DNA of 64,000 nt from Arcuatula senhousia (GCA_963971305.1 OZ020308.1:21387838-21451837); one strand, 5' to 3'; shown: positions 44,050-56,866, numbered from the stretch's first letter. Notes: generated by a model from the sequence alone, not told the origin. Program-made: numbers and translations.

Positions 44050-45365
44050 TGGAACTTTGTTGTCATTTTTATTTCGTGGTTTGTTCAAGTTGCAATTGAA
44101 ACTTCGTTGGTTTCTTATTTTCGTGATTGACTGTCCCCAACGAAAGCCGTGAAGATTGGTACCCAACGAATAAAAATTAAACCACAGAAAAATAAGAACT
44201 TCGTTTGATTATTTTCTTCATTGTTGACTGCAAATCATATAAACCAGTAAACAAAATTATACCCCAAGAAACATTATGAAACCACAGTATTAAAGTACAC
44301 TGAGATAATCTTTGACATTTTAAATCTTTTTATCTATCATAACATTAATTAATGATCTAGACCGAACACCTACTTAAAATATTGTGTCCAATACTTTTGG
44401 TAAGCAAAAAATCCTCTTCAAGGTGTTTTTAACTTAAACTTTTGTTAGGATCATCTCTGGGGAGTCGACAGTCATTTAAAGTGGCTTTTATCTAATAAAT
44501 GGAAAGTTTTACTGTTTACCTCTATAGTAAAGTTTCTCTGAGGTATAAATATGTTGTAAAGAATAAAACAAAATTCAAAATATGTTTAAACAATTGATTT
44601 ACTCTTCACATCAATGCAATTAAAATAGTATTTTTGAAAAGAAGACAATACTTGAAGAGGCGAATTGAGTGTACACGGTCAGCATAAATAAAATTATAAT
44701 TTGTCACGACATGTCACAGATTTTGCTAATTTTTATTTCAAAAGTAGTAATTGACCAATTATTTACAAAAGTAGCTCTAGAGCACACGTTTTGATATCCA
44801 TTGCCATGGTTACCAGAGCGTACTTTTGGACCTTCTTTAAATGGTAAAAAGATCAAATTCAAGTCTTAATTCATCCAAGAAAATTAATGCTTTTGCTGTT
44901 AAACTTTTTAGTGTACTTTATTTGAAGTCTTATTTGGCATTAAAAAAAACCAGTTTTTATTCTTCAGATAAAACCTGACTTAGAATTAGACTATTACTCA
45001 TGTTTTATTTAAAAGATATTGATTGTTTTTTGTTGAAACAAATAGACAAAAATCTTGCAAAATAACCATGTTTTGTCTATATGTTTTTTTTCTTAAAATG
45101 CAGCACGACTTATGTATACCTGTCGTGGGCATTAGGATGTAGACTCATCCTTTCTTTCTAAATGTTTAAAAAAATATCAATGGGAAAATCCAAAGTTGAC
45201 AGGATAATAAACGATAAATATGGTTATAAGGGAATGATGCAAAAAGTGGAGGAGCATATGACCCTTCTTTTTTCCAATTGTTTCTTTCTTAAGAAAAAAA
45301 CTTTTGAATCTTAGATCACCACAAAGACTATTTTATGATAATGTGACCATAAAATTACGTAATGG
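44050..45365. other. stretch without genes
   Basis: AAACTTCGTTGGTTTCTTAT, CCCAACGAAAGC and TACCCAACGAATAAA form loose inverted and direct pairs at 43900-44200. The rest is AT-rich with chance frames. Confidence 0.4.
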
Positions 45366-45369
45366 TCAT

Positions 45370-45500
45370 ATAGAAGAAGCAAAGGTGTACCAAAGGGTAA
45401 TCAGAATCATAAAACCGTTAAGACAAAGACAAAACCGGCAGACAAAAAATCATCACAACAAAACAAACCACATAACAACATAAAACACACACACATAACA
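45370..45500 (-). repeat. PLE 3'-tail repeat, type A, fragment
   Basis: GAAGCAAAGGTGTACCAAAG, ATCAGAATCATAAAACCGTT, GACAAAACCGGCAGACAAAA and an ACACACACAC run are the reverse of the variant at 32890-33025, including its unusual GT run. It is cut off at both ends. Confidence 0.75.
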
Positions 45501-45504
45501 ACAT

Positions 45505-46515
45505 ATGTCATTTGAAAATTAGATTTCTATAATTGCTTTCTGAAAACCGCTCCATATTTTGGATGACCTTGTCATCGTGACTTTTGACTTTGAAATCATT
45601 ACAAGGTCATAAGAAGATAAAGAGATCCTATTTGATAAATATACTGTAGCTGCTTCAATTTTGATGTAAGATACCGGTATTTCATTTAAACGTTTAGATT
45701 GCGTACTAAAAAACTGTTAATGTTATCCTTTATGGCAACCGATTTTACCATTGATTATCCAGTCAGTTTTGTATTTGCCCACAGATATTCTAATATGCAT
45801 TTAGCAATAAAGTCTTAGTTTATGTCCTAATATCCATGAAATATATAATATATGGAGCCTTTAAATGAAACACAGTCTAAAATGTGGTAAAAAGTGTGCA
45901 AGTTTTGTCTATATTTTTCCACCAGAAAATTTCAATATCCTATCATTTATGAATGCCTCGTTCTGATTTGGTATTTATATAAAGTTTAAACAGTCCGAAA
46001 ACCGGTGGTATTTAAACAATAGAATGTGAGCTCTTCATCGGAAAAGATAAGAAAGTCGATTCGAATGTTTATTCTGGTTGTCAAGTGAATGAAAAGTTCT
46101 TTTTAGCCAAAAAATTCATTCAATTTTAAGTTATATTGTTTAAACAAACTGTTTTGAATTCAAAAAAGGGTTTATAAAAGTAACATATTACATTTAAAAT
46201 GCATTTTAAGTAGATATTTATAAAATGCATACGGTTTAACTGAAGTGGATCACACAATGTCAACTTTTATAAAAAAAATCTTTAAAAAATACACTATTAT
46301 TTAAAATGTATATCTTTCCATCTGCAAATTTTCAAACATGTACTGCAAGAGGTTAAGTCCAAATAAAATAAAGAAAAATACCCTATTTTCTAGTCCGTCT
46401 TGACAACCTTCTTCTTACAAGTACACGATTTACCTGTTGAATTTGATTACGTCATAGTACATGTTTACCTTATTGACCGGTGTCCGTAAATTAAGGTCAA
46501 CAACAAGTGAATTTG
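45505..46515. other. stretch without recognised features
   Basis: AT-rich DNA with chance frames only, bordering the inverted-arm unit at 46517. Confidence 0.4.
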
Positions 46516-47340
46516 CATTTAGTCCATCAGCCAAATCGAAAAAAGCTTCTAGTTTTCGAGATGAATGTCTACCCCTGGAAACAGCAGTTTTTTGGTGGTT
46601 TGGTATAGTTTAACATCTAAACTTTCAAATTTACCTTGTTATACCGTACAAAAAGTGTCCAAACAGGGTATAACATGCGCCATTTTCAATGCACCCATTT
46701 TGACAGAAACAACTCATTTTGAAAGCATTGAATTCATATTGCTGTCAAATTTTTACAATGCAATGAAATATGATTTTGTAAGGTGTTATGTAATCAGTAT
46801 AATATAAATAAAACTATAGCGTATTATACTTATCGATAAGTATCGATGAAGTACCGATATCGGGGCTCTTTAAAACACTCTGTATACGTGGCTTTTTTCG
46901 GTTAATTTTTGTCATTTTTTCGTCGCTGTAGTCATATTTGCAATGTATGTTTGCTTTCAATGACCATAAATCGTTCATTTATATGTATTCTGAACATAAC
47001 AGTCGATGGGTACTTAGAAAGTTACACCAATGGGCAGATAATAGAGCCTCAATACTTCCTATGCATATTTGAGCTAAAACCTTAGTACAGAAACGATGCA
47101 TTTAACATTCTGTTACATGATATCTATTCGAAAAAAAATATGTTTTTATTTCAAATGTGTGGTAATATACAAATACACATCGATATACTCATGATCATCA
47201 AGAACCAAATTTGCACAATGCTTTTTTTAGTAAAAGGGGGTCTTTGTACATGCTTTTGAAATACTTACTAAGGCAATGTTTTGTTGTCTGATACCCTATG
47301 ATTTGCACAAAACGGTTCAAATAGGTAAAAATATAGTATA

Positions 47341-48289
47341 ATTGAATATATGTACAATATATAATTGCGTATTTTTCTTGTTTACTTTGTTATTTCCATA
47401 TCCTTTCATAAAATATTTGATGTGAAAATTAAAAAATTTGAGTATATGTATTCGTAAGTTCTAAGACGAATTAACTACATCCCATTTTAAAGAAATGTCA
47501 CTAAATGAAAGTATTTTCCTCCACCAATAAAACAATAACCGTTTGATATAAATCGGTATAGTTTTTTTTTATTTCAATAGTTACATTGTCGAAATAGGGG
47601 GGGGGCTAATCTAGAAGTGTATTGTTTGAAAACTACCTTTTTATGGAGGTAATGAAATGCATCGAAATATTAAAGACGTCACTACAGAAATCATTTAGGA
47701 CATATAATGCAAATGCGTTAAATCGTGTACTTGTTGGGGAAAAGTTTGTTTTATCTTGGCACCAATAACATAAATGTAAGACGCACATGTTTTCCTGTCC
47801 TAAGCTTTCCGTTTGCAATAGCAAGTATACTAGAATGTGATATGATATATTGTTATATATATATATACAATTTTAGATTTTAAAAAAATGATATAAACTG
47901 TTCAATTAGTAGAAATAATCTTTTTTGGGTTACCTTGCCTTTGTTAAACATCAAATTTACGATAAGGAGGTACAGTGGTTATTAAAGGGTTAGTGTTGGT
48001 GTCCTTACATAACAGTCAGAGTCATGTTATCCTCTGGCCTATATATATGTAAAATTCTACATGTTAAAGAACAAGAACAGCAATATTAGTAAATACAATT
48101 CGAACTTGAAATTTGATAGTATTGCTCTAATGTTTATAAATTTCTGTAAACTTTTAAAACGTAAAATATGGTTTATATCTCATAGCATCGATGTGCTTCC
48201 TGGCAATCCATAGCAAAAGGTTTTAACGATGGTCAAGTCTACATCAATGAAATGTCTTTGCATCATTTGATAAGTGTTCGGGGTAGTTG
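47341..48289. other. AT-rich loop segment of the inverted-arm unit
   Basis: This lies inside the unit between the left arm and the type A tail at 48290. It has a G run at about 47598 and a TA run near 47857. Nothing else is recognised. Confidence 0.4.
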
Positions 48290-48527
48290 CTTTCCTGTTT
48301 CCGACAGTAACTTTAATATAACAATAGACAAAACCAGTAAACACCAACAAGAACAGGACAAAAACAGTCAACATGTAAAACATGGAAACACAAAATAACT
48401 GAATATCAATCAACAACGCGAACTCCAGTCGAAACAAGAGTGAACTAAGGTGCTCCAGAAGAGTAAGCAGTTCCTGCTTGCTATAGCACACCCGTCGCGT
48501 TGCCAATAGTCCTCCATAAGCTGGAGC
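48290..48527 (-). repeat. PLE 3'-tail repeat, type A
   Basis: On the minus strand: TTGGCAACGCGACGGGTGTG, CTATAGCAAGCAGGAACTGC, ACCTTAGTTCACTCTTGTTT, TTGATTGATATTCAGTTATT and GTCCTGTTCTTGTTGGTGTT. It is joined abruptly to PLE coding sequence at about 48527, so that a frame runs through the junction. Confidence 0.8.
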
Positions 48528-49600
48528 GGACGGAATGTTGCTACACAAGAAGGGAAAGTTGACGATAGGAAAGTTGAAGTCATCACGTTTGTCATAGAGC
48601 CTTGTTGAAACTTCCTTGAGAGTCAATTTTGAGATGTAGATCTTAACATGAAGCAGACTTCCTAGAATCCGTTGTGTCCTTTATCTCAAGCTCCTCGGGA
48701 TACATGAGACGGAGAAAGTCACCAAATTGAGAATTGTTTAGTGAAAGGACATCATCAATATAACGGAACGTGAGGTTGAAAGAGTGAGCCAGTCTACGAT
48801 TTTTTTTTGTCTAGAAGAGATTGTAAGAAGTCTGCTTCATATAAATGAAGAAACAAATCAGCAAGCAAAGGTGCACAATTAGTGCCCATTTGAATCCCTA
48901 TTTTTTGCTGGAAAACACGTCCACCAAACTGAACAAATATGTTGTCAATAAGAAAGTTGAGCATGTCTATTATTTGGTCTTCTGTAAATTTGTTCTTTTT
49001 CTTAGACTCATTGATGACAAAGTTAGTCTTGGTATAATCGACTACTAGATATTTGTACCTGCGTTTTCCATTCTTTTTTAAAAAGCTGCGTTTTCATGTG
49101 GAATAGAAGTGTAAAGTGTAGAGAAATCGAATGTGTTGATGCTGTTACAAGATGAAACTGATTTAGAGTTAAGAATCTCCATCAGTTCTTTAGAATTCTT
49201 CAGGATCCAAATTTGATTGACACCATTTCTAGAATAACAACAATCGTAATATTTCTGGAGGCCGGATTTTATTGCCGTAAGTATTGAAGTCAACAAAACT
49301 GAAAGAGGCTTAGTTGTACATTTGGATGACCCTACAATGAAGCGCTGTTTTTATGGATTTTTATATAATTTAGGAATCCAATACAGGGATGGAATGTCAT
49401 CATTATTGCCACCAACAGAAAGGCTGAAGGAGGAAATGGACAGATTTGTGATTGTCAATGATTCCCTCCTTAGACAGTGTTGTAGCCGTGTATGTGGTGC
49501 TATTGCTGGTACAACGAACCCCCAATTCAGTTGTCAAACAGTCAATATAGTGTTTCTTGCACACAAAAATGATGTTATTTGGTGCTTTGTCAATTTAGGT
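48528..49600 (-). pseudogene. Penelope-like reverse transcriptase, third copy, broken
   Basis: All major RT parts are present but in different frames. Upstream is a YWIPKLYKNP-like segment with a stop (about 49340-49400). NQIWILKNSKEL and motif A FDFSTLYTSIPHE follow (49078-49296). Motif B (about 48870-48900) is followed by the RYIDDVL region (about 48745-48760) and the LYDKRDDFNFPIVNFPFL end (about 48545-48610). Frameshifts occur near 49078 (A-rich slip) and in motif B. It diverges clearly from the 18.2-kb copy (LYTSIPHE against LYTTLPHE), so it belongs to a related subfamily. Confidence 0.75.
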
Positions 49601-49740
49601 AACAACAAAACTACCGAACTGGGATGATCATTCTCATATATCTAAGAAGAATATACCAAACAACGCATGACATACCAGAGAAATCGTCCTGATTAAGTGC
49701 AACCAGGTTTTATGCTGCCAAATCTTCCTCATCCAAGGAG
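49600..49740 (-). repeat. PLE 3'-tail repeat, type B, fragment
   Basis: GGTAACAACAAAACTACCGA, GGGATGATCATTCTCATATA, GACATACCAGAGAAATCGTC and AACCAGGTTTTATGCTGCCA match the type B tail. It is joined to the 5' side of the third PLE copy. Confidence 0.65.
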
Positions 49741-50682
49741 AGATAGGTTCATCGTGTTTTTTTCAGAGCTGGTGTTAACAAGACAGTTTGAAGTGCACTA
49801 TAAATGGGCATATAGCACATCAAAGTAAACAAGGAAAATAAGCTTTTAGATACTGTAAATCTGTCTAATGATAATATTTTTACATTTTGGACCATTTTGT
49901 GCATTTTATTTCGCCCTAAAGAACAAAATATTGTAATACTTAATACTTTAAAAGCATCTACTTAGACCCCCCTTTTTATTAAAAAAAGCATTGTGCAAAT
50001 TTGGTTCTTGATAAGTATACCGATGTGTATTTGGATATTACCACCCATTTGAAATAAAAACATATTTTTTATCGAATAGATATCATATAACAGAATGTTA
50101 AATGCATCGTTTCTGTACTAAGGTTTTAGCTCAATATGCATAGGAAGTATTGTGGCTCGATTATCTGCCCATTGGTGTAACTTTCTAAGTACCCATCGAC
50201 TGTTATGTTCAGAATACATATCAAAGAACGATTTATGGTCATTGAAAGCAAACATACATTGCAAATATGACTACAGCGACGAAAAAATGACAAAAAATAA
50301 CCGAAAAAAGCCACGTATACAGAGTGATTTAAAGAGCCCCGATATCGGTACTTCATCGATACTTATCGATAAGTATTATACGCTATAGTTTTATTTATAT
50401 TATACTGATTACATAACACCTTACAGAATTATATTCCATCGCATTGTAAAAATTTGACAGCAATATGAATTCAATGCTTTCAACATGATTTGTGTCTGTC
50501 AAAATCGGTGCATTCAAAATGGTGCATGTTATACCCTGTTTGAACACTTTTATTCCGGTATAACAAGGTAAATTTGAAAGTTTAGATGTTAAACTATATA
50601 AAACCACCGAAAACCTGCTGTTCCCCGGGGTAGACATTCAAAATGCTATTTTTGAGGGTTGGCTGATAGACTAATTGTATTG

Positions 50683-51345
50683 GATTAAATGTCCAATTCA
50701 ATCTTCAGTCATCCGTTTTAAAAATAGGAATGCCTCCCTTTTATCATGTTTATTATTAATGAAAGATAGAACTTGGTTGTGTCCCTTGAAAGTTTTTCAT
50801 AGTTACACATTGAATTCAAATGGATCGTTAAGTGATAACAGTAAAATATAATTTCCAAACTAATATCTGTCGTAAGAAAAGGTAATAACCTAACATTCCC
50901 ACAAATTTCGAGAATGTACTGCAGGTATTACGCCTTGTGTGATTTTTTTAAGGTTGAGTTGACATTTTAATTTTTTCCAACGTCCAGCAAGTTTCACTCG
51001 ATTTGTTAAAATATGCACTTTTGTTGACCTTATATAAACAACTGTTTACGCAACAGAAAACTTTAATAACATGACACGTCCAACATATAAGATAGTAGTC
51101 AGGTCCATGCGCAATAAATGAAAGCTGAAGATTGTTTACATGCCGTCGCCATCGTTGTTGTCGTCGTTAAAAATTTAAAAAACACATTAGCTTTTTTCCG
51201 CAGGGGAGATAATTGAATACCACTAGATATAAGACTGTAAAAACTCTTTTGAAGATGGGACGAAAGCTTCAAATAAAGGACAAAATGGTGGTTATGACAT
51301 ATCAATCATTTTCTTCGATAAATATAGGTTTGAAAACTGATTTCA
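50683..51345. other. stretch without recognised features
   Basis: It has CGTCGCCATCGTTGTTGTCG short repeats at about 51142 and chance frames only. Confidence 0.4.
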
Positions 51346-53330
51346 ATCTTATTTAAATCTGGAGAATATATCAAAGAATCTATCTACCAAACGAAGCGTT
51401 GTTGACAGAGAGGACATCGTCGGTTTATCTGAAAGTGAGATTATAGGACCTTACCTCTTCATCTTTTTGTTCTTTACGAGTTTTTGAAGAAATTCAGTCT
51501 CGTAAGAGTATAAAAACAAATCGGCGAGAAGAGGAGCACAATATCTGCACATTGTAATACCAATTTGTTGTTGAAAAATCTCTCTCCCAAAAGGTAACTA
51601 TTACTTTGTTAATAAAGAAATTGAGCATACTGCAAACTGAGCCCAATGTGTAACAAAGGATAAGGGGCAGTAAGACCTCCTTTAAGCCTAAAAATGTGAA
51701 GTTTATGCAATTGTTTCCATATTTGGCAACAAAATAGTGTAATCTCTGCCTAAAAGGAAACAGGTCAACACTTTTTAAGGTTCATGCTTACACTTTGAAT
51801 AAAATGGTCGATATTTGACCTATTTTTCTAGTCTATGAACGACTTAAACGACACATAGAAACAGAAAATTAAGTGTAGCAGCGCCTAGATATAAAAATCG
51901 CCGATCATTTTCCCTTCCAGTTTACAAGATTACTTTTGTTGTTTTCTCTATTCATTTTCTTTCCGTTCAAGTTGTCCCATAAATAAAGCATAAATTACCT
52001 TTAAATAATCTTCCATGAAACCGATTGTGAGTAGATTTAATAACGCCAATAATGAAATTACCTTGCACCTGGAGGCCAAATGACAGGGCATCGTTGATAT
52101 TTGGCTAATTTGGGTAAACTGAAAAACGCAAAGAAAATGCCCCGACAAAACGGATCGAGTTTACACGTACAAAATACTAAAAGTTTATGCAAAAAAATAT
52201 TTATCTAGACGCTGCTAGCCTTATTAAGCAATTGAATACGTAGTTTAGGCTCCACATAGACTGAAAAAAGACGTAACATATCGGTCATTTTTTCCAAAGT
52301 GTAAAGATGAACCTTATTATCAAATATTGGAGCGTCATTATGACGTCATAATTTTAGTGATTTTAGCAAAAATAACAAAAAAGAAGGAATTTTGGTCGGT
52401 TTAAAGGTACATTTTGGACCAAAAAACATCGTGCACATACAAGAAACAAAATCATATTTTAAGAGAAGATTTACATGAGCCTAATTAAAATCTGTAAAAA
52501 TATTTGATTGTTTTTCATTTGCAGAGATACTTTTCTTGTCCATTATATATCTTAAAAATTGCGAAAATTGATGAAAATTTGCAATTTTCCGAATGAAGAT
52601 CAGTTTTATTATATATTTTTAACAGTGCAATCTTTTAGAAATTAAAAGACATTATTGGTTTTTCATATTTGGACATTCAATAGATATTTTTAGAAAATTT
52701 GACAACAGCATTAAAAGGTTGAAACTTGGGTTAAATTTTAGGGCAAAATCAGGCCTTATTGCCTCTCCTACTTTTATTTCTATAAGATGTTTTGGAAAAA
52801 TATGTAAAGCTATAAATAAAAGGTAACAAGAAAATTACCGACCTGGGTTGATACATCTCATATATCCAAGAACATAAGACAAAACAAGGCAAAGTCATAC
52901 CAGAAAAATTAAAGATCGCAATGGTCCTTAAACCGAAAACAAGAATGTTCCTAGAATTTAAAAAGCCTTTTCTAGAAGTTTTTTTTCAGACGATCTTAAG
53001 TTTTTTTGTGTGGCAATGTGGTGTACTAAGTTGAAAAATCGAAAGTTTTCAAAGAATGAATATCAGAAAACGACTGGGATTTCAAATTATCTAATAAATC
53101 TTTTGATTTTTTCAGAATCCACATGTAATTGTATTACGATTATAAATAGTGTCAGATTGTGCTTGTTGTCCTTCTCTGACAGCAGACAAGATCTTGGCAA
53201 GTTGGACGGACAGCTCTGTAGTTGAATATGATGAAGATCCAGCTACCTGGCCGGTACATACCTTTCTATGTACGGATATTTGTGAAATTTAGGTAGCTTT
53301 TTTTTGTTACTTTCTTCATTTTTAATACAT
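51346..53330 (-). pseudogene. Penelope-like reverse transcriptase, fourth copy, split by insertions
   Basis: Two pieces align with the 18.2-19.2-kb copy. The first, 51346-51660, covers motif C (decayed) and motif B, seen as GAAATTCAGTCTCGTAAGAG and CCAATTTGTTGTTGAAAAAT. The second, 52786-53300, resumes at AAGATGTTTTGGAAAAATAT and passes through the motif A region (AAGTTGAAAAATCGAAAG) to TTGAATATGATGAAGATCCA. A TIR element (51661-52785) and a type B tail scrap (about 52815-52925) interrupt it. It cannot encode an enzyme. Confidence 0.75.
51661..52785. mobile_element. 1.1-kb TIR element nested in a PLE copy
   Basis: Its limits come from comparison with the uninterrupted PLE at 18.9 kb. The ends AGGGGCAGTAAGACCTCC and, inverted, AGAGGCAATAAGGCCTGA are imperfect inverted repeats of about 25 bp. 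No ORF of interest is inside (a 66-codon minus frame is not protein-like). A target duplication is not clear because the flanks have changed. Confidence 0.65.
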
Positions 53331-53464
53331 GAAGGAACTACAAAATAGGTGCTCTATAAGTTGACTTAACTTTCTAACGATGACTGACATTTAAGGAAAA
53401 ATTATAAGAGACCATGTGAGACGCATTTTTCTTGTAGTCTTGATTTAAATGTATGGATATAACT

Positions 53465-53760
53465 GAAGGTAATAACAAAACTACCGAAATTGAACGATCA
53501 ATCTCATAGTCCAGAGAAAATGACAAAAACGAATCAGTCATACCGGAGAATTGGTGAATCACAATTGTCCTGACTTGGTAAGGCATTTCAAATGAATTGG
53601 TGGGTTAAACCAGGTTTATGGCGCCAAACCTCCCTCTTCCATTGCGATCTTAATAACCGGTAATGGCCATAGAACACAACATAGTTGTTAGACACGATAG
53701 GGATATTGAGGTGATCATCTCAGTACAGCAGACCAGTCAAACACTAATTAAAACAATTAA
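53465..53760 (-). repeat. PLE 3'-tail repeat, type B
   Basis: Nearly identical to 17925-18190: GGTAATAACAAAACTACCGA, GAGAAAATGACAAAAACGAA, GGTGGGTTAAACCAGGTTTA, GAGGTGATCATCTCAGTACA. It directly follows the C-terminal end of the second PLE copy. Confidence 0.8.
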
Positions 53761-55612
53761 TCACCATATCTTTTAAATCGATTTTGAACTATTCTTCTGG
53801 TGGCCGATAACGAAGAAAGATTTTTTAGGGATCGTATGAGACGTATTTTCTTATAGCCCTGATCCAAAAGTCGGTCACAAAGAAATCGGTGTCTTATAAA
53901 AAAATCTGTGAAATGTGTGCAAGCTCTGGCATATCGAATAAGTTATGAAATATAAACACCGTATGCAGGGGAAGTAGAAATATTGCTCTGTAGATTAGGA
54001 AAATGAATAATTAGAAAATCAAAATCGTCTCTTTTATCGTAAAGTTTTGTACTGAGATGACCACATGGGTCAAATTCGAGGTTCAAATCCAGGAAAGACG
54101 TGAAGCAATTTAATTCGGTTGTCTCTTTTATCTCCAATTCTGTAGGATATATTGAAGGAATCCATATATCAAATGAAGTGTTATTGACAGAAAGGACATC
54201 ATCAATATATCTGAATGTAAGATTAAATTACCTTGCCTCTTTCATCCTCTTGTTCTTTACGAGTCCCTGAAGAATTTCAGTCTCGTAAGAGTATAAAAAC
54301 AAATCGGCGAGGAGAGGAGCACAGTTTGTGCCCATTGGAATGCCGATTTGTTGTTGAAAAATCTCTCCCCCGAAGGTGACAAATATGTTGTCAATGAGGA
54401 AATCAAGCATACTGCAAACTTTTTCCAATGTGTAACAAATTTTATCTTTGAAAGGTATTTGGAAAAGAATGTAGAGTTATAGTCCAAAACAACAAAATTC
54501 CTAGAATTTGAAAAGGCTTTTTCGAGAAGTTTTTTCAGGCGACATTTTAGTTTTTCGTGTGGCAATGGTTGATTCCACTACGATTATAAATAGTGTCATT
54601 ATAAATGTTTGTTGACCTTCTTTGACAAGATTTTAGTTAAATGGACGGGCAGCTCTGTAGTTGAACATGATGAAGATCCAGCTATATTCCTTTCTTTGTA
54701 CGGATTTGTGTGAAGTTTGGGTATCCAGTACAAATATGGTAACTCTTTATGTTCCTCTTTCATTTGAATATTGAAAGAGGACATAAAAGAGCAATGGTTG
54801 GCTATGATTTCATCTTTGTTAAATGTAGTCCGTTTATATGTAGCACTAGCGGAAGTATTACCATCAATGCCTAGTTCTTTTATTAGACAATTGTAATAAT
54901 GTGCTCTACATACCAAAACTATATCATTGGAAGCCTTGTCTGCAGGCATGACAACATACTTGTCATGTAAGAAATAGAGACAATAGAGAGCTTCACGATC
55001 TCTAACTACAGAAGAAGGCCGGGGATTCACACATTTGCGAAGTTTGTGTAATCGGCTTCGTACAGGAGATCGGATAGTCCTTACCCAGTCCGACAGTGAT
55101 TCAAGCTCTGGTTCTTGGTCCTTTTCCCTCTTTATCCAGGCTCTTGCATAGTCCTCCACAGCGTCCATGATGATCTTAAAGTTGTGATTCCAATTTATAC
55201 ATTGTGGTTCCCTGAATTTAGGTCCATGGGAAACCACATTACGTAATAAATCATTTTCAATTATCTTAAGATCACCCGTGATGACATGACCAGATGAACC
55301 ATAGACAAATGGAGAAGCATAGCAATCACATATCAGAGGGGACTTAAGATATTCTTTAATGTCAATGTCCTGCAATGCCTTTTTGTGGTTGAAAATTTTA
55401 CTACTTATGATTTTAGTGTAGGAAACAATTGGTGTTGACTGATTTTTGAAATATGGAGGAATTTGAGATGTAACTTCCTTACGATTAAAAATATTGATGA
55501 AAGCATCTATCCCTTTGTTCTTAAATGGAATATGGAGAAATTTTCTGTCCTCCGTACTTCTTACAGGTTTAAAAAGACGGAAAAGGGCCAAAAATATCAG
55601 TAAAATGCACAA
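53761..55612 (-). pseudogene. Penelope-like reverse transcriptase, second copy, with N-terminal half
   Basis: The N-terminal half is open for 337 codons (54599-55612): a hydrophobic start, VMPADKASNDIVLVCRAHYY, LPYLYWIPKLHTNPYKER and GSSSCSTTELPVHLTKIL, which show what the 18.2-kb copy has lost. A short deletion near 54566 removes WILKNS and RT motif A. Then motif B (GTNCAPLLADLFLYSYE, in 54228-54428) and the KLYDKRDDFDFLI end (53943-54137) follow in shifted frames. Without motif A it cannot polymerise. Over shared parts it is very close to the 18.2-kb copy. The true 5' end is not evident beyond 55612. Confidence 0.8.
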
Positions 55613-56290
55613 AGGTCGACATATCGAACGAGATTTGAATAATCACACCAAATGCCTGCTAGGTAGGTTTATTTATTTCCGAGTTAAAACAAATAAATCA
55701 TATGAATATACCAAATTAGATTAATAAATAATTTCTTGTTCGTAAAAATATCATAAATAATAGGTTGTAAAAATTTTTTATGGTTGCTTATTATAGTGTT
55801 TTTTTTCACAAAGAAGCAAAGGCGTACCATTCGTTAGACATACATGTACATGTTAAATCATCACAAAAAAGAAAAACACGTGTTACAACCAAACCGAAAT
55901 CAACAACGTGCATTCAAGTCGAAACGAAGTGCTAACAGTTCATGCTTGCCTAAGCACACATATTACGTCGCAAAAGATCGATTTGGTGTGGATCAATTAC
56001 GGCAAAGGACGAAAATTATGAATACTAAACCTCTGCGTGTAGCCCACATCTGACATACATGTGACGGATCCGTGATGACAAAGCTGGAGATTTAGATTTT
56101 TAGGCTGGAGATTGGACAAAAAGCGGGAGATTTTCAACGCACATTAAAATTGCATTTCAATGTCAATTGACGGCATTAGCGTGTGCCAAATATACATGGC
56201 TTCACTGGTTAATCTCAAACTGTTTATACAATCATCAGGTCAATTATGGCAATAAACCTTTGATTAACACCTTTACCTGTAAAATTATCG
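55613..56290. other. stretch without genes; type A tail scrap at about 55850-55985
   Basis: CAACAACGTGCATTCAAGTC, GAAGTGCTAACAGTTCATGC and GCCTAAGCACACATATTACG read, on the minus strand, as a decayed type A tail. The rest has chance frames and CTGGAGATT repeats (56082-56130) whose partners (GCGGGAGATT) lie beyond the MITE at 56954-57025. Confidence 0.5.
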
Positions 56291-56298
56291 TCCACCTA

Positions 56299-56866
56299 CA
56301 GATGGGTGCACACATAACCTGTACAAAAGTTAACATAAAGTTAACTGTGTGACTGCTTTCCATGTCTGCTCATGTCTGCAATAGCAGACATTCAAGTTAA
56401 CTTGCGTTAACTCGTGACTGGTCAAAGCAGACTTGCGACAGGTTTTTTTTATGACTGGTCATAACCAATCACAGAGTCGTGACTGCTCTAACAAGACCAG
56501 TCATTATAACAGGTCCGCTCTAACTGAATAAGTTTAATAAAATTTGTAATTGAATTATTTTTTAAACATTAAAAGAATAATTTTGAGGACGTTTTAGGCG
56601 ATAGAACATGAACTTTGTACTGTGAAAGCTTTAAAATGCAGTCTATAAAGCAGACTTGTAACAAAGTTAACTTGATCAGACCTGTCATATGAACGCGACT
56701 GCTTTAAAAAGCAGACATGGAATTATGACTGCTTTTAAAGTTAATTTGGAACCAGTCGCGCTTCTCCTCAAACCTGTCGCATGACCAGTCACAAGTGAAG
56801 TTTAAGTTAACTGTATGTCTGCTTTTCAAGTTAACTTACCGTACAGGTTATATGTGCACCAATCTG
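56299..56866. mobile_element. MITE with TA target site and many internal short palindromes
   Basis: CAGATGGGTGCACACATAAC at the left and its near-complement GTTATATGTGCACCAATCTG at the right are flanked by TA on both sides (56297-56298 and 56867-56868), as in Tc1/mariner-derived MITEs. The interior is dense in AGTTAACTT, GACTGGTC, GCAGAC and their complements, arranged in mirrored order. It interrupts a repeat whose CTGGAGATT/GCGGGAGATT parts lie on each side. Confidence 0.8.

Larger units (their letters stand above)
46517..50682. mobile_element. unit with 0.8-kb inverted arms around a PLE fragment
   Basis: The left arm (about 46517-47340) and right arm (about 49870-50682) are inverted copies along their whole length, roughly 90% alike by eye. 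Shared segments include CATCAGCCAA, TTAACATCTAAACTTTCAAA, AGTATCGATGAAGTACCGAT, TCGATGGGTACTTAGAAAGT and AACCAAATTTGCACAATGCT. The 2.5-kb centre has a PLE remnant and its tails. No target duplication is certain (TTTGCATT against ATTGTATT). Either a foldback-type element that captured a PLE, or two opposite insertions of one element. Each arm carries a parallel 80-codon frame (46565-46807, 50395-50637). Confidence 0.7.

Noticed and set aside
46565..50637. Parallel 80-codon frames in both inverted arms, possibly a conserved small protein
   Set aside because: About 14 of roughly 18 altered codons change the amino acid, with only about four silent changes. That is the neutral expectation, so the shared frame is likely chance retention in a young repeat.
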